From the NCBI GenBank assembly GCA_963695405.1, contig CAVOGJ010000003.1:1054001-1118000 (forward strand): a DNA stretch of 64,000 nucleotides, read 5' to 3'. Shown piece by piece: positions 8,275 through 17,485 of the stretch. A program made the position numbers and the translations under genes. This DNA is from CAVOGJ01 sp963695405 (GTDB taxonomy: Bacteria; Planctomycetota; Planctomycetia; Pirellulales; Pirellulaceae). The notes under the pieces are model-generated. The model did not search any database. It had not been told where the DNA came from and saw only the letters and a program-made list of their open reading frames with translations. Each line of letters starts with the position of its first letter. Position 1 is the stretch's first letter.

Positions 8275-10634
8275 TCCTTGCTTTTCAATACGGCGACAAG
8301 ATCCAATATGTCGATATGGCGACGAACAATCAGCGCAGAGATGATGGACGCTACGAGGACGACCAGTCCGGCGAAGGCGTACGTTCCGGGTTGGATCACG
8401 AGAGGGATACGATACATCTCCGTATCCAATCCGAGCGTCATCAGCGCCGCAAAAACATATCCCAGCAACATCCCCATTGGTAAAGCGGCGACCGTTAACA
8501 GCGCCAGTTCCCCCAAGAGGATGTCGGACACTTCACGTCGCGTAAAACCAATCACACGGAGTGTCGAGAGCTCGCGGGTCCGCTCCGAGAGAGAGATGCG
8601 CGCCGTGTTATAGACAACTCCGAAGGCAATGATAGTCGCAAAGAGGATATTGAAGGTACGCATGCGGAGCAAATTTTCCGCTACCGTGTCCTCGAAACTC
8701 TTGATCATGGCCGACTTGATGGTGACGGATGCGACGCGGGGACGATCCTTGAGGGTACGGTACAGCCACTCGGCCTGCTGATTGTCCATCTTCACGAACA
8801 CACCGCTGGCCGTTTCTCCTTCTTCCATCAGCAACCTCACCTGGTCCAGTCGCATGTAGGCATTCATGCCAGAATACTCCCGCACCAGCGCAGCGACAGG
8901 CAGTGTCCGTGTTTGACGTTCTCCTTCCATGATCTCCACGGTGACGAAATCTCCAGGCGCGGCGTGTAACTGCTTGGCAAGTTTATCGGACAATAACAAT
9001 CCCTGTTCGGGAAATGGGACCTGCCGTTCCTCATCGTCCATCACCCGGAATAGCCGTGTACCATTTTCAAGCCCCATGATGCTCGTGCGTTCATGTCGAT
9101 GTCCCAGTCGCAACCGCACGGGCACGGTTCGAAAGGCCTGATGCTGCATGACGCCGCGCAGGTGCTCGATCTCGTGGACGGCACGCGAGGATGCCGGTTC
9201 GACAAAGGTGACCGTCAGATCCTGCTGCTGGGCTAAACGAAACTGGAAATCCATGATGTAAGTTACGGCGTCCAGCATAAAACTTCCCAGTATCAGCACG
9301 GCCACGGCCATGGCAATTCCCAGGATGGAGAGTAACGCCTTGATGGGACGTCGCTCGAGATTCCGCAACACCATCCGCGCCGTCTGGGGCAACCAGCGTC
9401 CCAGACCGCTCTTTTCAACCAGGCTAGGTCGATAGGTGGCGGGAGGTTCAGGACGCATCGCCTCGGCCGGCGCCAGCCGTACGGCCTTGCGTACCGCCGA
9501 AAGGGTACCCAACATCGCGGCCAGCGTGCTGATGGTCAGTGCCAGCACGACGACAGCCGGCTCCAGCTGAAACGAGAATACAGGGAAGCGGTAGAAGCGA
9601 GCGTACATTCTGGCGACGCCGCTGCCCATCCAGGCCCCGGCCGCGACTCCCAGGAGGGTACCCATCCACGGAATGGCGCACACAAGTTGCAGATAGTGTG
9701 CTCCAATTTCGCGGCGCGTAAAGCCAAAGGCCTTGAGGGCAGCAATCTGCTCGCGCTGGGTCGAGATGAGCCGCGAGATCACGACGTTCAGCAGGAACGC
9801 CGCCACGCTCAGAAAGATGGTCGGGGCCACGATCCCCATGCCGCGTAACTGCCGGATTTCGTCAGAAATGTATTGGTGTGAAACTTGGTCGCTTCGACCA
9901 TAGGCCCCTACTCCGCCGTAGGGTTCGGTGAGCAAGTCCAAGCGCCGGATCACTTCCGGCTCCGAGGCGCCCCGGAGTAGCGAGAGAGACAGGGAATTGA
10001 ACGCGCCGTCCATGTCCAGCGCCGCGGCGACACCTTCGTACGCCATGTAGAAAATACCGAACCGCCGATCGTCCGGCAGCAGGCTGCCCACATTGATTTG
10101 AATCAAGTACTCGGGAGACAGCACGATGCCGACGATTTTCAACTTCTGCCGCCGCCCATTGATGATCGCGATGACTTCGTCACCCGGATGCAAATCGTGA
10201 GAATCGGCGAAAGGCTCACCCACCAGGACCTCGTTGCGACGCGAGGGAGCCAGCCAGCGCCCCCGCCGCAGGTGCAGACCATTCAGCCGGGGCCGGCCGA
10301 CGTTGGGGACAGAAATCAGGCGGCCCACGGCCGGTTCGGCCATTCCCTCCACGTCGATGGTCACATCGAACACGATCCGCGCCTCGACCGCAGCCACGCC
10401 CGGGAGTTCCGCGATCCGTTCCGCCACCCCCCACGGGGCGCGCTTTAGCTGAGCAAACACATCGGCAAAACCATACCGTTCATAGAAGGCATCCTTTGAC
10501 CAGCGGATTGACGCCAACGTGCTGAGGGACATAACGAGCATGGCGATGCCGGCCGCGATCACGAGGCTGATGGCCAGGGCCTGGCCTCGAATCTGGTAGA
10601 GATCACGAACTAGTTTTCGATGCAAGGCGGACAT
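8271..10634 (-). CDS. FtsX-like ABC transporter permease, two-domain
   Basis: A 787-residue permease when started at the internal ATG at 10634. The longer frame to 10676 would overlap the ATPase gene. It has two FtsX units, each with a large extracytoplasmic domain: the first about 15-400 (helix IRGQALAISLVIAAGIAMLV, then about 230 external residues, then a three-helix block), the second about 420-785. This DevC/LolC-like duplication is typical of ABC mechanotransmission exporters that move lipoproteins, peptides or polyketides through a partner adaptor. It lies between its ATPase (4 bases upstream) and the adaptor (4-base overlap). The substrate cannot be read from the sequence. Confidence 0.9.
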   Translation of the reverse strand: MSALHRKLVRDLYQIRGQALAISLVIAAGIAMLVMSLSTLASIRWSKDAFYERYGFADVFAQLKRAPWGVAERIAELPGVAAVEARIVFDVTIDVEGMAEPAVGRLISVPNVGRPRLNGLHLRRGRWLAPSRRNEVLVGEPFADSHDLHPGDEVIAIINGRRQKLKIVGIVLSPEYLIQINVGSLLPDDRRFGIFYMAYEGVAAALDMDGAFNSLSLSLLRGASEPEVIRRLDLLTEPYGGVGAYGRSDQVSHQYISDEIRQLRGMGIVAPTIFLSVAAFLLNVVISRLISTQREQIAALKAFGFTRREIGAHYLQLVCAIPWMGTLLGVAAGAWMGSGVARMYARFYRFPVFSFQLEPAVVVLALTISTLAAMLGTLSAVRKAVRLAPAEAMRPEPPATYRPSLVEKSGLGRWLPQTARMVLRNLERRPIKALLSILGIAMAVAVLILGSFMLDAVTYIMDFQFRLAQQQDLTVTFVEPASSRAVHEIEHLRGVMQHQAFRTVPVRLRLGHRHERTSIMGLENGTRLFRVMDDEERQVPFPEQGLLLSDKLAKQLHAAPGDFVTVEIMEGERQTRTLPVAALVREYSGMNAYMRLDQVRLLMEEGETASGVFVKMDNQQAEWLYRTLKDRPRVASVTIKSAMIKSFEDTVAENLLRMRTFNILFATIIAFGVVYNTARISLSERTRELSTLRVIGFTRREVSDILLGELALLTVAALPMGMLLGYVFAALMTLGLDTEMYRIPLVIQPGTYAFAGLVVLVASIISALIVRRHIDILDLVAVLKSKE

Positions 10635-10638
10635 AGGA

Positions 10639-11397
10639 CTACCAAATGAGGTCGTGCGCCAACGCGCGGTTCGCATTGACTTTCACATGCGAGACGCGAC
10701 CATCGGAGAGCGAGATCACCCGATCGGCCATGTCCGCGATGACGGCATTGTGCGTGATGACGGCCGTCGTCGTACCCAGGTCCGTGTTGACCCGCTGAAT
10801 CGCCTCGAGCACGAGTACGCCCGTCTTCACATCAAGCGCCCCAGTCGGCTCGTCGCACAGCAGCACGTCGGGCTGCTTGGCAACGGCGCGTGCGATGGCA
10901 ACCCGCTGCTGCTCACCACCCGACAGCTGGGCTGGGAAATGGTCCAAGCGGTTGGCCAATCCGACCAGCCGCAGGGCTTCCTCGGGAGTCATTGATTTCT
11001 TTGAAATTTCTGTGATCAGCGCTACGTTTTCTCGAGCCGTGAGACTGGGAATCAGATTGTAGAACTGAAACACAAAACCGACGTGCCGGCGGCGAAACAT
11101 CGTTAAAGCGTTGTCGTCGAAGTCGGTGAGTGTGCTGTTCAGGTACCGAACGGAGCCGGAAGTTGGCACATCGAGTCCACCGAGGATATTCAGTAACGTC
11201 GACTTGCCGCTGCCTGAGGGTCCCAACAGCACGACGAACTCGCCAGCGTAAAGTTCCAGGTCGACCCCGCGTAAGGCATGCACCGCAACGTCACCACTCC
11301 CGTAGACCTTGGTCAGATGACGCGCTACGAAGACCGGTTCCTGCTCGAATTCCTCGGCGAGAGGCTGGGGGTCGGAGGAGGATGGAGGGAAAGACAT
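10639..11397 (-). CDS. ABC transporter ATPase, MacB/LolD type
   Basis: A 252-residue ATP-binding subunit of the MacB/LolD clade. Visible motifs are Walker A GPSGSGKST, Q-loop FVFQFYNLIPSLTA, signature LSGGEQQRVAIARA, Walker B VLLCDEPTGALD and the switch His in AVITHN. The N-terminal 20 residues are a short polar extension. It is the first of three transporter genes in an operon with the FtsX-like permease and HlyD-type adaptor, and lies 91 bases downstream of a LolA-like secreted protein on the same strand. Confidence 0.93.
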   Translation of the reverse strand: MSFPPSSSDPQPLAEEFEQEPVFVARHLTKVYGSGDVAVHALRGVDLELYAGEFVVLLGPSGSGKSTLLNILGGLDVPTSGSVRYLNSTLTDFDDNALTMFRRRHVGFVFQFYNLIPSLTARENVALITEISKKSMTPEEALRLVGLANRLDHFPAQLSGGEQQRVAIARAVAKQPDVLLCDEPTGALDVKTGVLVLEAIQRVNTDLGTTTAVITHNAVIADMADRVISLSDGRVSHVKVNANRALAHDLIW

Positions 11398-11488
11398 CTG
11401 TCTAGTTTACTCGGTGCTCGCTCGACCAGCCGTGGTGAGGAAAAGCGGCCTCCCATGTTGCCGCGCCATCGCGCGGCGCGGTCAAGAA

Positions 11489-12502
11489 CTAGGGTGAACC
11501 CAACGTCAGCCCATGGTCTCTCAGGTACGCAGACGTCGCATCGACGACCGGCAATTCGAAGGAAGAACGTTCAAATTTGGAAACGTCGATCGGAATGTTG
11601 AACTGAACTTCAAACAATTCCAACACGACAGTCCGCCGCGAATTGGCCGATACGACGATGCCATTACTTGGTTTGTCGGACGTGATCCGCCAAAATTCAA
11701 CACGATAGGGAAACAGGTCGTCTTTGCCAAAGTGAATCGTTACACTGTGCGGAATCTGCTCTGCCAGGCCGAGCAGCACCCTTTCTTGGGGAGGTTCGTC
11801 GGCCGCCTGTTCCGGCGCTAGACGGGCCAAGGCATCAGGCTGCCAGCCGCCGCTGCTCATCCACACCGGAACACCGTGCAATGTACCCGAGAGGGCGCTA
11901 TCAAATTGAAAGTTCTGGTTCAGCTGAGCCAGCAAATGCGGCAAGCCTCCAAACGCAAGGTCGATGGAAGGTGCCGACGGTCGCAGGGGCATCGCACTCT
12001 TGACGACATCCAAGTCGACTCGACTCATTTCCCGTTGAAACGAGCCGAGTTCGTCGATGCTGGGACGATGGCTGTAGCGCCACAGAAAGCGGCCATCCGA
12101 TATCTGCTGGAAGACCGAAGCCCGATCCTCCAGCTGAATCTTCAGATCCATCCGCAAGAGCAGGTCACGGCCTTGCGTCATTTGGTAGTACTCGCCCGAG
12201 CCGACCAGCGTATGACCAAAAAGGCTAATCTGCTGGCGTAGCGTGGCCCGCAAGGATCGATAGCTGCGCAGCCGCTCGATTGCCGCTGGCAGTAAGTCGG
12301 CACCGGCCGGCGGTTCGATAGCCCGGGCGCGGGAAGTCGATGTGGGTACGGCGTGCGCGACGCCAGAATCGATGGCGGTCGACCGCCGCGACCCCGAGAG
12401 AGACACCTCGACGTCCTGCCCCTCAGCGCCGGTGGGCCAAGCGAATCGCAGGCTGGCTGCGATCACTAGCAATGGCAGCATGCGTGTCCAAGTGGCCCGC
12501 AA
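11489..12502 (-). CDS. Secreted LolA-like protein
   Basis: A 337-residue exported protein with an N-terminal signal peptide (MLPLLVIAASLRFAW, then about AEG-Q). The start is either a TTG at 12502, which keeps positive charges ahead of the hydrophobic core, or an ATG at 12481. The middle (about 75-310) has the pattern of the LolA/LolB half-barrel: a region like SYRSLRATLRQQ, YYQMTQGRDLLLRMDL, then a binding-cup set of strands (PYRVEFWRI near the end). The family carries lipoproteins or measures lipid transfer. Its place just upstream of the ABC export genes fits a shared role, but this is inference. The family call is by fold pattern only. Confidence 0.65.
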   Translation of the reverse strand: MRATWTRMLPLLVIAASLRFAWPTGAEGQDVEVSLSGSRRSTAIDSGVAHAVPTSTSRARAIEPPAGADLLPAAIERLRSYRSLRATLRQQISLFGHTLVGSGEYYQMTQGRDLLLRMDLKIQLEDRASVFQQISDGRFLWRYSHRPSIDELGSFQREMSRVDLDVVKSAMPLRPSAPSIDLAFGGLPHLLAQLNQNFQFDSALSGTLHGVPVWMSSGGWQPDALARLAPEQAADEPPQERVLLGLAEQIPHSVTIHFGKDDLFPYRVEFWRITSDKPSNGIVVSANSRRTVVLELFEVQFNIPIDVSKFERSSFELPVVDATSAYLRDHGLTLGSP

Positions 12503-12710
12503 TTTACAGCTCTCGTAACGGTTCTAACGATTTTTCCAAAGATAACGTCGCCGGATGCCGACGATTAACCACACAGGACGTCCACCCTCCGCGCAAAGAC
12601 GAGGCCGGGTTGGCTGATCGTGCGCGGGATTCCGCATTCTAGAGGTTGGTGAATCACCGGGTCCACGCCAATGCGGGCCGGACGACACTGGTAGCAACAA
12701 GGATGGAACA

Positions 12711-13862
12711 ATGAAACGCAAGATGATCCAGGTGGCGGCGTTGGCCGCTCTGGCAGCCTTCGGCTGCAAGGGGGGACCCGGATACAATCTGCCCCCCATG
12801 GAGCGACTGATGGCTCCTGGACCGGGCGTCGGTGGTCCCGGCCCCGGCGTGCTGACCGCGGCAGATCTTCCTGGCCCTGACTCCATACCGGGCCTTTCCG
12901 AACCGCCGGCGAAGGCGAACGGGCATCGTCTTCGTTGTCGCTGTCGTGCCTGCCTGGGACACCTTTCCGATCCGTCCATGCTGGGCGAGATGGACGACAG
13001 TTGTGAATACGCAGGAGCACCCGCTCCCACAGTCCAGGTGTTGTTTGCCAAGCCCGAGGGCATGGAGGTGACCTGGGGCATCACGGGTTCGGGCGATTTC
13101 GATTCCGAACCACTCATCGTGCCCGGGCGGACGAATTTCAGTCAAGCCGGCTTGTATCGAGTCAAACTACAAAACATTCCCGGCCACGAGGGTATGGAGC
13201 TCTACCCGACGCTCGAGGTCGGTCCGGCGAACCCGCGGACGCTCGCCTACCTGGCGCACAACGCGATTCCGCTGCAGTTGACGGTCGACGACTTTAACCA
13301 GGTCATGGCCGGCAACTTTGTCACGAAAGTCATTTACCTCCCGGACCCTGAGTTCCAGGAACTTGCCGTGGCTGGGGTCGAGACCCTTGTGAGCACGCGG
13401 CTCGATCCGGGCGTCAATCCCATTGTCGAGGCGGATCGGCGAGGTGCTATCCTGGCGGTTCTTCGCATCGGCAACAAGGACATCGAGATGCCTGGCATGG
13501 AGAATGAGGTCGATAGTTTCGCCGGATCACTCAACCCGGCTGCAGCTGGTGGCTCGTCTGGATTCGCGGCAGGCCCTGGCGGTCCGATTTATGGTATGCC
13601 TCAGACAGGAACACCGATTGGCTTGCCCGGACCGGCGCACATTCCGCTCGGTGGACCAGCTGGTTTGAAGCGGCATTCGATGTACAACCACACGCACACG
13701 TACTTGCCTGAACCGACACGTAAAATCGGAATTCACGTGAAGCAGCAGCCGGGCACGCACTATCCTGTGCCTCGCAACAAGGCCTTCATCCACGAGTACA
13801 ACGTACCCAACTGTTCCCACTGTAACGGGGCCGGCTGCCAGGCATGCCTGGGTGGACACTGA
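12711..13862 (+). CDS. Probable envelope lipoprotein, Cys/Pro/Gly-rich
   Basis: A 383-residue exported protein. The first 18 residues form a signal peptide ending in a near-lipobox (LAAFGC, Cys19), so a lipoprotein is likely though the -3 position is Ala. Residues 20-75 are Gly/Pro-rich and carry CRCRACLGH. Residues about 105-265 form a domain shared with the next gene (LYRVKLQNIPG, MELYPTLEVG, QLTVDDFNQVMAGNFVTKV, AILAVLRIGNKDIEMPG). The tail is again Gly/Pro-rich and ends in a Cys cluster (CSHCNGAGCQACLGG). It is followed by a strong terminator-like hairpin. No known function is recognised. A structural role in the cell envelope is plausible from composition. Confidence 0.7.
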   Translation: MKRKMIQVAALAALAAFGCKGGPGYNLPPMERLMAPGPGVGGPGPGVLTAADLPGPDSIPGLSEPPAKANGHRLRCRCRACLGHLSDPSMLGEMDDSCEYAGAPAPTVQVLFAKPEGMEVTWGITGSGDFDSEPLIVPGRTNFSQAGLYRVKLQNIPGHEGMELYPTLEVGPANPRTLAYLAHNAIPLQLTVDDFNQVMAGNFVTKVIYLPDPEFQELAVAGVETLVSTRLDPGVNPIVEADRRGAILAVLRIGNKDIEMPGMENEVDSFAGSLNPAAAGGSSGFAAGPGGPIYGMPQTGTPIGLPGPAHIPLGGPAGLKRHSMYNHTHTYLPEPTRKIGIHVKQQPGTHYPVPRNKAFIHEYNVPNCSHCNGAGCQACLGGH

Positions 13863-13896
13863 CGCGGAACGGTCAGCTTTGTAGAGAAAACCACGC

Positions 13897-13928
13897 GCCG
13901 CGACTAACTCGCCAGGGTTAGTCGCGGC
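13897..13928 (+). terminator. Hairpin after the envelope lipoprotein gene
   Basis: A perfect 12-base stem (GCCGCGACTAAC with its complement) and an 8-base loop, followed by CATTTTCC on the plus strand. It lies 35 bases after the stop of the 12711 gene and before the next gene. It may act as a Rho-independent terminator or attenuator. Confidence 0.7.
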
Positions 13929-13990
13929 CATTTTCCATCACAGTCACCAGGCGAGCCAGCATGATGCTCGATCGGAGTGCCGGAGAGAAT

Positions 13991-15949
13991 ATGATGCCGT
14001 CTTGCTTGCTCACGATTCCTTCGCCCCGACGACTCACTGCCAACGACAGCCGACGACCAAGCACGATCTGGCTGTGGCTGCTCTTGGCAGCTTCGCCAAC
14101 CTTTGCTCAGTCAACCGCACACCGACTCTTCTCAGCTCACATGCCGTTAGGGGAAGTCGGACGTATCTCGCGAGCTCAGGGGCGAATCGAGCCGGGTCCC
14201 AACCAGATGATTCGCATCGTGGCCCCCGACGGAGTCGTCGTGACACCGTGGGACGGTCAAAGTGACGAGGTAGGCCAAACGGTCCCCGTCACCGTCGGTC
14301 TCCAAGTCGGCTATGCCTATCGCTTCGAACTAAGGCAGATTCCCCTGCTGCCGGAGCGTCATTTGTATCCGACGATCGAGCTGATCGACCGGACTCACCC
14401 GCCGGCTGGCCTGGAGCAACGACACGCCGTCACGATTGAGTTCACGTTGGAGGACCTGCAACTTGCGGCGGCCGGCAACCTGATCACACGAGTGGTCTAT
14501 GTCGAAGCGCCTCAAGACGCAATTCCCAGTCCTTCGTTGGCCGCATCTTCACAGCCCTATTTTGAGGTGGCGCAAGGAGATGACCCGTTGGCCATCGCCG
14601 ATGTCCTGGGACGTCCACTCGCCATCGTGCGACTCGGATCACGCGATATGACACCGGGGGAGCACGACCCAGGCCTCGTGCCGTCGGCTCCTCCCGTGGA
14701 ACGGATCGCTGGCAGAAACCCTGCACCCCGCAACGCGGGCCAGGCCTCCGTCGCACTCGCCGGTCATCAGGCGTTTAGTCCCGTCGTCCATTCGAACCAA
14801 GTCCTGGAAAGCTGGCGGATGTCGGACGACGAAGTGACCAGCAGAGATCTGCCTGGCGTGGCAGCCGGTGCGTCATCCTTCCCCGCTGCCTGGCCATCGG
14901 AGGGCCCTCGTGCCGAACAGGGGAGCCCACCCATCGGCTTTACGATCAGCGACGAAGGTCGCGAGCCGGCGGTGCAAGGTCCTGCACCAGCAGATCACTG
15001 CATGCTTTGCCCCGACTGCCAACAACCCCACCCGATCGGTTCTCGCGACGAGTATGTATGCGATGGCGGAGACGCGGGTCAGCGGACGCGCGTGCGGAAG
15101 GACTGGCAGGTCGACGGCATGCAAATGGAAGACACGATCGCGCACTTCGACACGCTGGCGGGGGAAGTGGTCGTCGTTCCGAGCACGCGAGCTTGCGTCT
15201 ACGCGCCGCGTTTCGCCGCCGTCCGCCAAGTCTTTCGCGCTTTTGAGAATCAGGTCAATGACGTTGCGATCCATGAACGTGACGTCCTGACGCCTACCGA
15301 CTATGACGCGCTCCTCGAGGCGGAAGCGGTCAAGCAACCGGAGGGTACGGTCCGCGCTGTCGGCACTGCCATCGGGACCGTGATGGAAGAGCGGCAGCGT
15401 GGCCTGTTGGTTGATGACGTGCGTCAGCCCTTGGAAACGACCAACCAGTTGTTGCCCTTCGAGAACTTGCAGATCATGGAATTCGGAACTCTTGATGTGA
15501 GAGACACGCCGCTGCTATTGGAAGGCGTGGCGGCAGCGCAGGTTTGGTCGGCGGTCGAAATGGCACAAGTCATTATTGACCAGGATTTGGCATTTGAACA
15601 GAAGGCGGTCAATGCTGCCCAGGTGGAGTTTGTTTACGAGATGCCCAAGGGAAAGCCACGCTTGCGGCTGATCAAGTTGGCATCGGAGCAGGATGCCGTC
15701 AGCGGCGACACCGTGCATTTCACGATTCGCTTTGACAATACGGGCCTGCAACCGATTGGAAATGTCACGATCATCGACAAACTGACCACGCGACTGACAT
15801 ACGTTCCGGAATCGCAGGAATGCACGCGGACCGCCAGCTTCTCTGCCGGCGACGGTAAGGAGGACGCGCTCTTGCTCCGCTGGGAGATCACGGAACCACT
15901 CGAACCGGGTGAAGGCGGCATCATTCGATTCGCCTGCCGCGTTGACTGA
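13991..15949 (+). CDS. Secreted envelope protein with DUF11 domain
   Basis: A 652-residue exported protein. The ATG at 13991 is chosen because GGAGAG precedes it; an in-frame ATG at 13961 lacks this. The signal peptide is IWLWLLLAASPTFAQ. Residues about 85-245 repeat the domain of the upstream gene (YRFELRQIP, HLYPTIEL, FTLEDLQLAAAGNLITRV, PLAIVRLGSRDM). A Cys-containing spacer (CMLCPDCQQ) and a helical middle follow. The C-terminus (about 560-650) is a DUF11/TIGR01451-type Ig-like repeat with TVHFTIRFDNTGLQPIGNV and TIIDKLTTRLTYV. DUF11 domains occur in large surface proteins. With its paralogue it probably builds or decorates the cell surface; the exact role is unknown. Confidence 0.75.
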   Translation: MMPSCLLTIPSPRRLTANDSRRPSTIWLWLLLAASPTFAQSTAHRLFSAHMPLGEVGRISRAQGRIEPGPNQMIRIVAPDGVVVTPWDGQSDEVGQTVPVTVGLQVGYAYRFELRQIPLLPERHLYPTIELIDRTHPPAGLEQRHAVTIEFTLEDLQLAAAGNLITRVVYVEAPQDAIPSPSLAASSQPYFEVAQGDDPLAIADVLGRPLAIVRLGSRDMTPGEHDPGLVPSAPPVERIAGRNPAPRNAGQASVALAGHQAFSPVVHSNQVLESWRMSDDEVTSRDLPGVAAGASSFPAAWPSEGPRAEQGSPPIGFTISDEGREPAVQGPAPADHCMLCPDCQQPHPIGSRDEYVCDGGDAGQRTRVRKDWQVDGMQMEDTIAHFDTLAGEVVVVPSTRACVYAPRFAAVRQVFRAFENQVNDVAIHERDVLTPTDYDALLEAEAVKQPEGTVRAVGTAIGTVMEERQRGLLVDDVRQPLETTNQLLPFENLQIMEFGTLDVRDTPLLLEGVAAAQVWSAVEMAQVIIDQDLAFEQKAVNAAQVEFVYEMPKGKPRLRLIKLASEQDAVSGDTVHFTIRFDNTGLQPIGNVTIIDKLTTRLTYVPESQECTRTASFSAGDGKEDALLLRWEITEPLEPGEGGIIRFACRVD

Positions 15950-16046
15950 GCCAGCCAGTTGCTCGCGGGACGGCTTGGCGTGAGGATGAGGGGCGCGGTA
16001 AGATCGCGACATGCTGCCATGCCCATCTTGGCCTTCGAGGCTCGCC

Positions 16047-17174
16047 ATGCGCCCTACCGTTTCATCTTCCTGGATTGCTGATCGTACGCTGGCCTTTGAT
16101 AGCAGCGGGATACGTAAGGTATTTGACTTGGCGGCGACGCTGAAAGATCCGATCAACCTTTCCATCGGTCAGCCCGATTTTGATGTTCCCCGCCCGGTGC
16201 AAGAGGCTTGTATCTCTGCCATCGAGAGTCACAAGAATGGCTATGCGTTGACGCAGGGCATACCGGCGTTACGGGAGCGACTACAGGCAGATGTCGATGC
16301 CGAATTCGGACATGCCGATCGACAAGTGTTTGTGACGTCGGGGACGAGCGGCGGATTGATGTTGGCCATGCTGGCGCTGGTCAATCCTGGCGATGAGGTG
16401 GTGGTCTTCGATCCGTATTTCGTGATGTACGAGCCGCTTGTTTCGCTAGTCGGTGGGCGCGCCGTGCTAGTGGATACCTATCCCGATTTTCGAGTCGATG
16501 TCGAGCGTGTGCGCGCGGTGACGACTGACCGCACAAAGCTGATCCTGCTCAACAGTCCAGGCAATCCAACCGGGGCCGTCGCGACGGCGGAAGAAGTACG
16601 CGAACTTTCCGAATTTGCCGCCAGCCGCAACCTGGTTCTCTTATCTGACGAAATCTATCGCCAGTTTTGCTATGACCAACCGTTCATCTCGCCGGCGACC
16701 TTCAACGAGGCGACTCTGGTGATTGACGGGTTCTCAAAGAGTCATGCCATGACCGGCTGGCGTGTCGGCTGGGCCCACGGACCGGCTGAGATCATTCAGA
16801 CAATGACCAAACTGCAACAGTATTCGTTTGTTTGCGCGCCTCAACCGGCTCAGTGGGCGAGTGTGGCGGCCCTCGATGTCGACATGCACCAGCATACGAA
16901 TACCTATCGTGCCAAGCGCGACCGGCTGGTCGCAGGGATTCGTGACTTGTACGAAATTGCCGGCGGCGAGGGGGCTTTCTACGTGTTTCCACGGGTTCCC
17001 TGGGGAACCGGAAGCGCCTTTGTGGAAGCGGCCATCCGCCACAATCTGTTGGTCATCCCTGGGAATATCTTCAGCCAACGTGACACCCATTTTCGCATTT
17101 CCTATGCGGCGGCAGACGAAACGATTGATCGAGGTATTGAGGTGCTGCGGCAGCTGGCCACCGTAGCTGGGTGA
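16047..17174 (+). CDS. Class I/II PLP-dependent aminotransferase
   Basis: A 375-residue fold-type I aminotransferase. The PLP lysine is in GFSKSHAMTGWRVGW. The substrate-carboxylate Asn-Pro motif is NSPGNPTGAV, and the PLP-ring Asp and phosphate Tyr motif is LLSDEIYRQFCYD. The N-terminal NLSIGQPDFDVP is typical of the aspartate/aromatic aminotransferase I-gamma group. The ATG at 16047 has GAGG 6 bases upstream; an ATG at 16011 would add 12 poorly conserved residues. The exact amino donor cannot be assigned. The zinc-ribbon gene follows after 16 bases, and an SLC13 transporter after it. Confidence 0.9.
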   Translation: MRPTVSSSWIADRTLAFDSSGIRKVFDLAATLKDPINLSIGQPDFDVPRPVQEACISAIESHKNGYALTQGIPALRERLQADVDAEFGHADRQVFVTSGTSGGLMLAMLALVNPGDEVVVFDPYFVMYEPLVSLVGGRAVLVDTYPDFRVDVERVRAVTTDRTKLILLNSPGNPTGAVATAEEVRELSEFAASRNLVLLSDEIYRQFCYDQPFISPATFNEATLVIDGFSKSHAMTGWRVGWAHGPAEIIQTMTKLQQYSFVCAPQPAQWASVAALDVDMHQHTNTYRAKRDRLVAGIRDLYEIAGGEGAFYVFPRVPWGTGSAFVEAAIRHNLLVIPGNIFSQRDTHFRISYAAADETIDRGIEVLRQLATVAG

Positions 17175-17190
17175 TTCCTAAAGGAACGGC

Positions 17191-17475
17191 ATGTCCCTCT
17201 CCCGCGAGCCGGTCGAGCCTGACTTTTGTCCGCATTGTGGCAGTCCGCTGCCGCATGAGGCGTTGTTCTGCCGGGAATGTGGCGCGAGCTACGACGCGGG
17301 TTGGGAGGACGAGTCGCCGTCCGACATGTGGGCCGAGGACGACGAATTCGATTACGACGATTTCGTCGCCCGCGAATTTGGCCGACTTGGGCCGACTGCT
17401 TGGGGACCGCTACATTACGGAGTCATGGCACTGATCTTGGTGCTGGTCGTATCCATGCTGTTCCTAGTGCGATGA
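17191..17475 (+). CDS. Zinc-ribbon membrane protein, 94 aa
   Basis: A short protein with a strong ribosome-binding site (AAAGGAA). Residues 13-32 form a zinc ribbon (CPHCG and CRECG). An acidic linker rich in Asp/Glu (about 40-57) and one C-terminal membrane helix (VMALILVLVVSMLFLV) follow, with the protein ending right after it. Zinc-ribbon plus tail helix proteins are frequent in planctomycetes and have no agreed function. It sits between an aminotransferase and an SLC13-type transporter, 10 bases before the latter, so the three genes are likely one transcript. Confidence 0.7.
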   Translation: MSLSREPVEPDFCPHCGSPLPHEALFCRECGASYDAGWEDESPSDMWAEDDEFDYDDFVAREFGRLGPTAWGPLHYGVMALILVLVVSMLFLVR

Positions 17476-17485
17476 TCCAACCATC

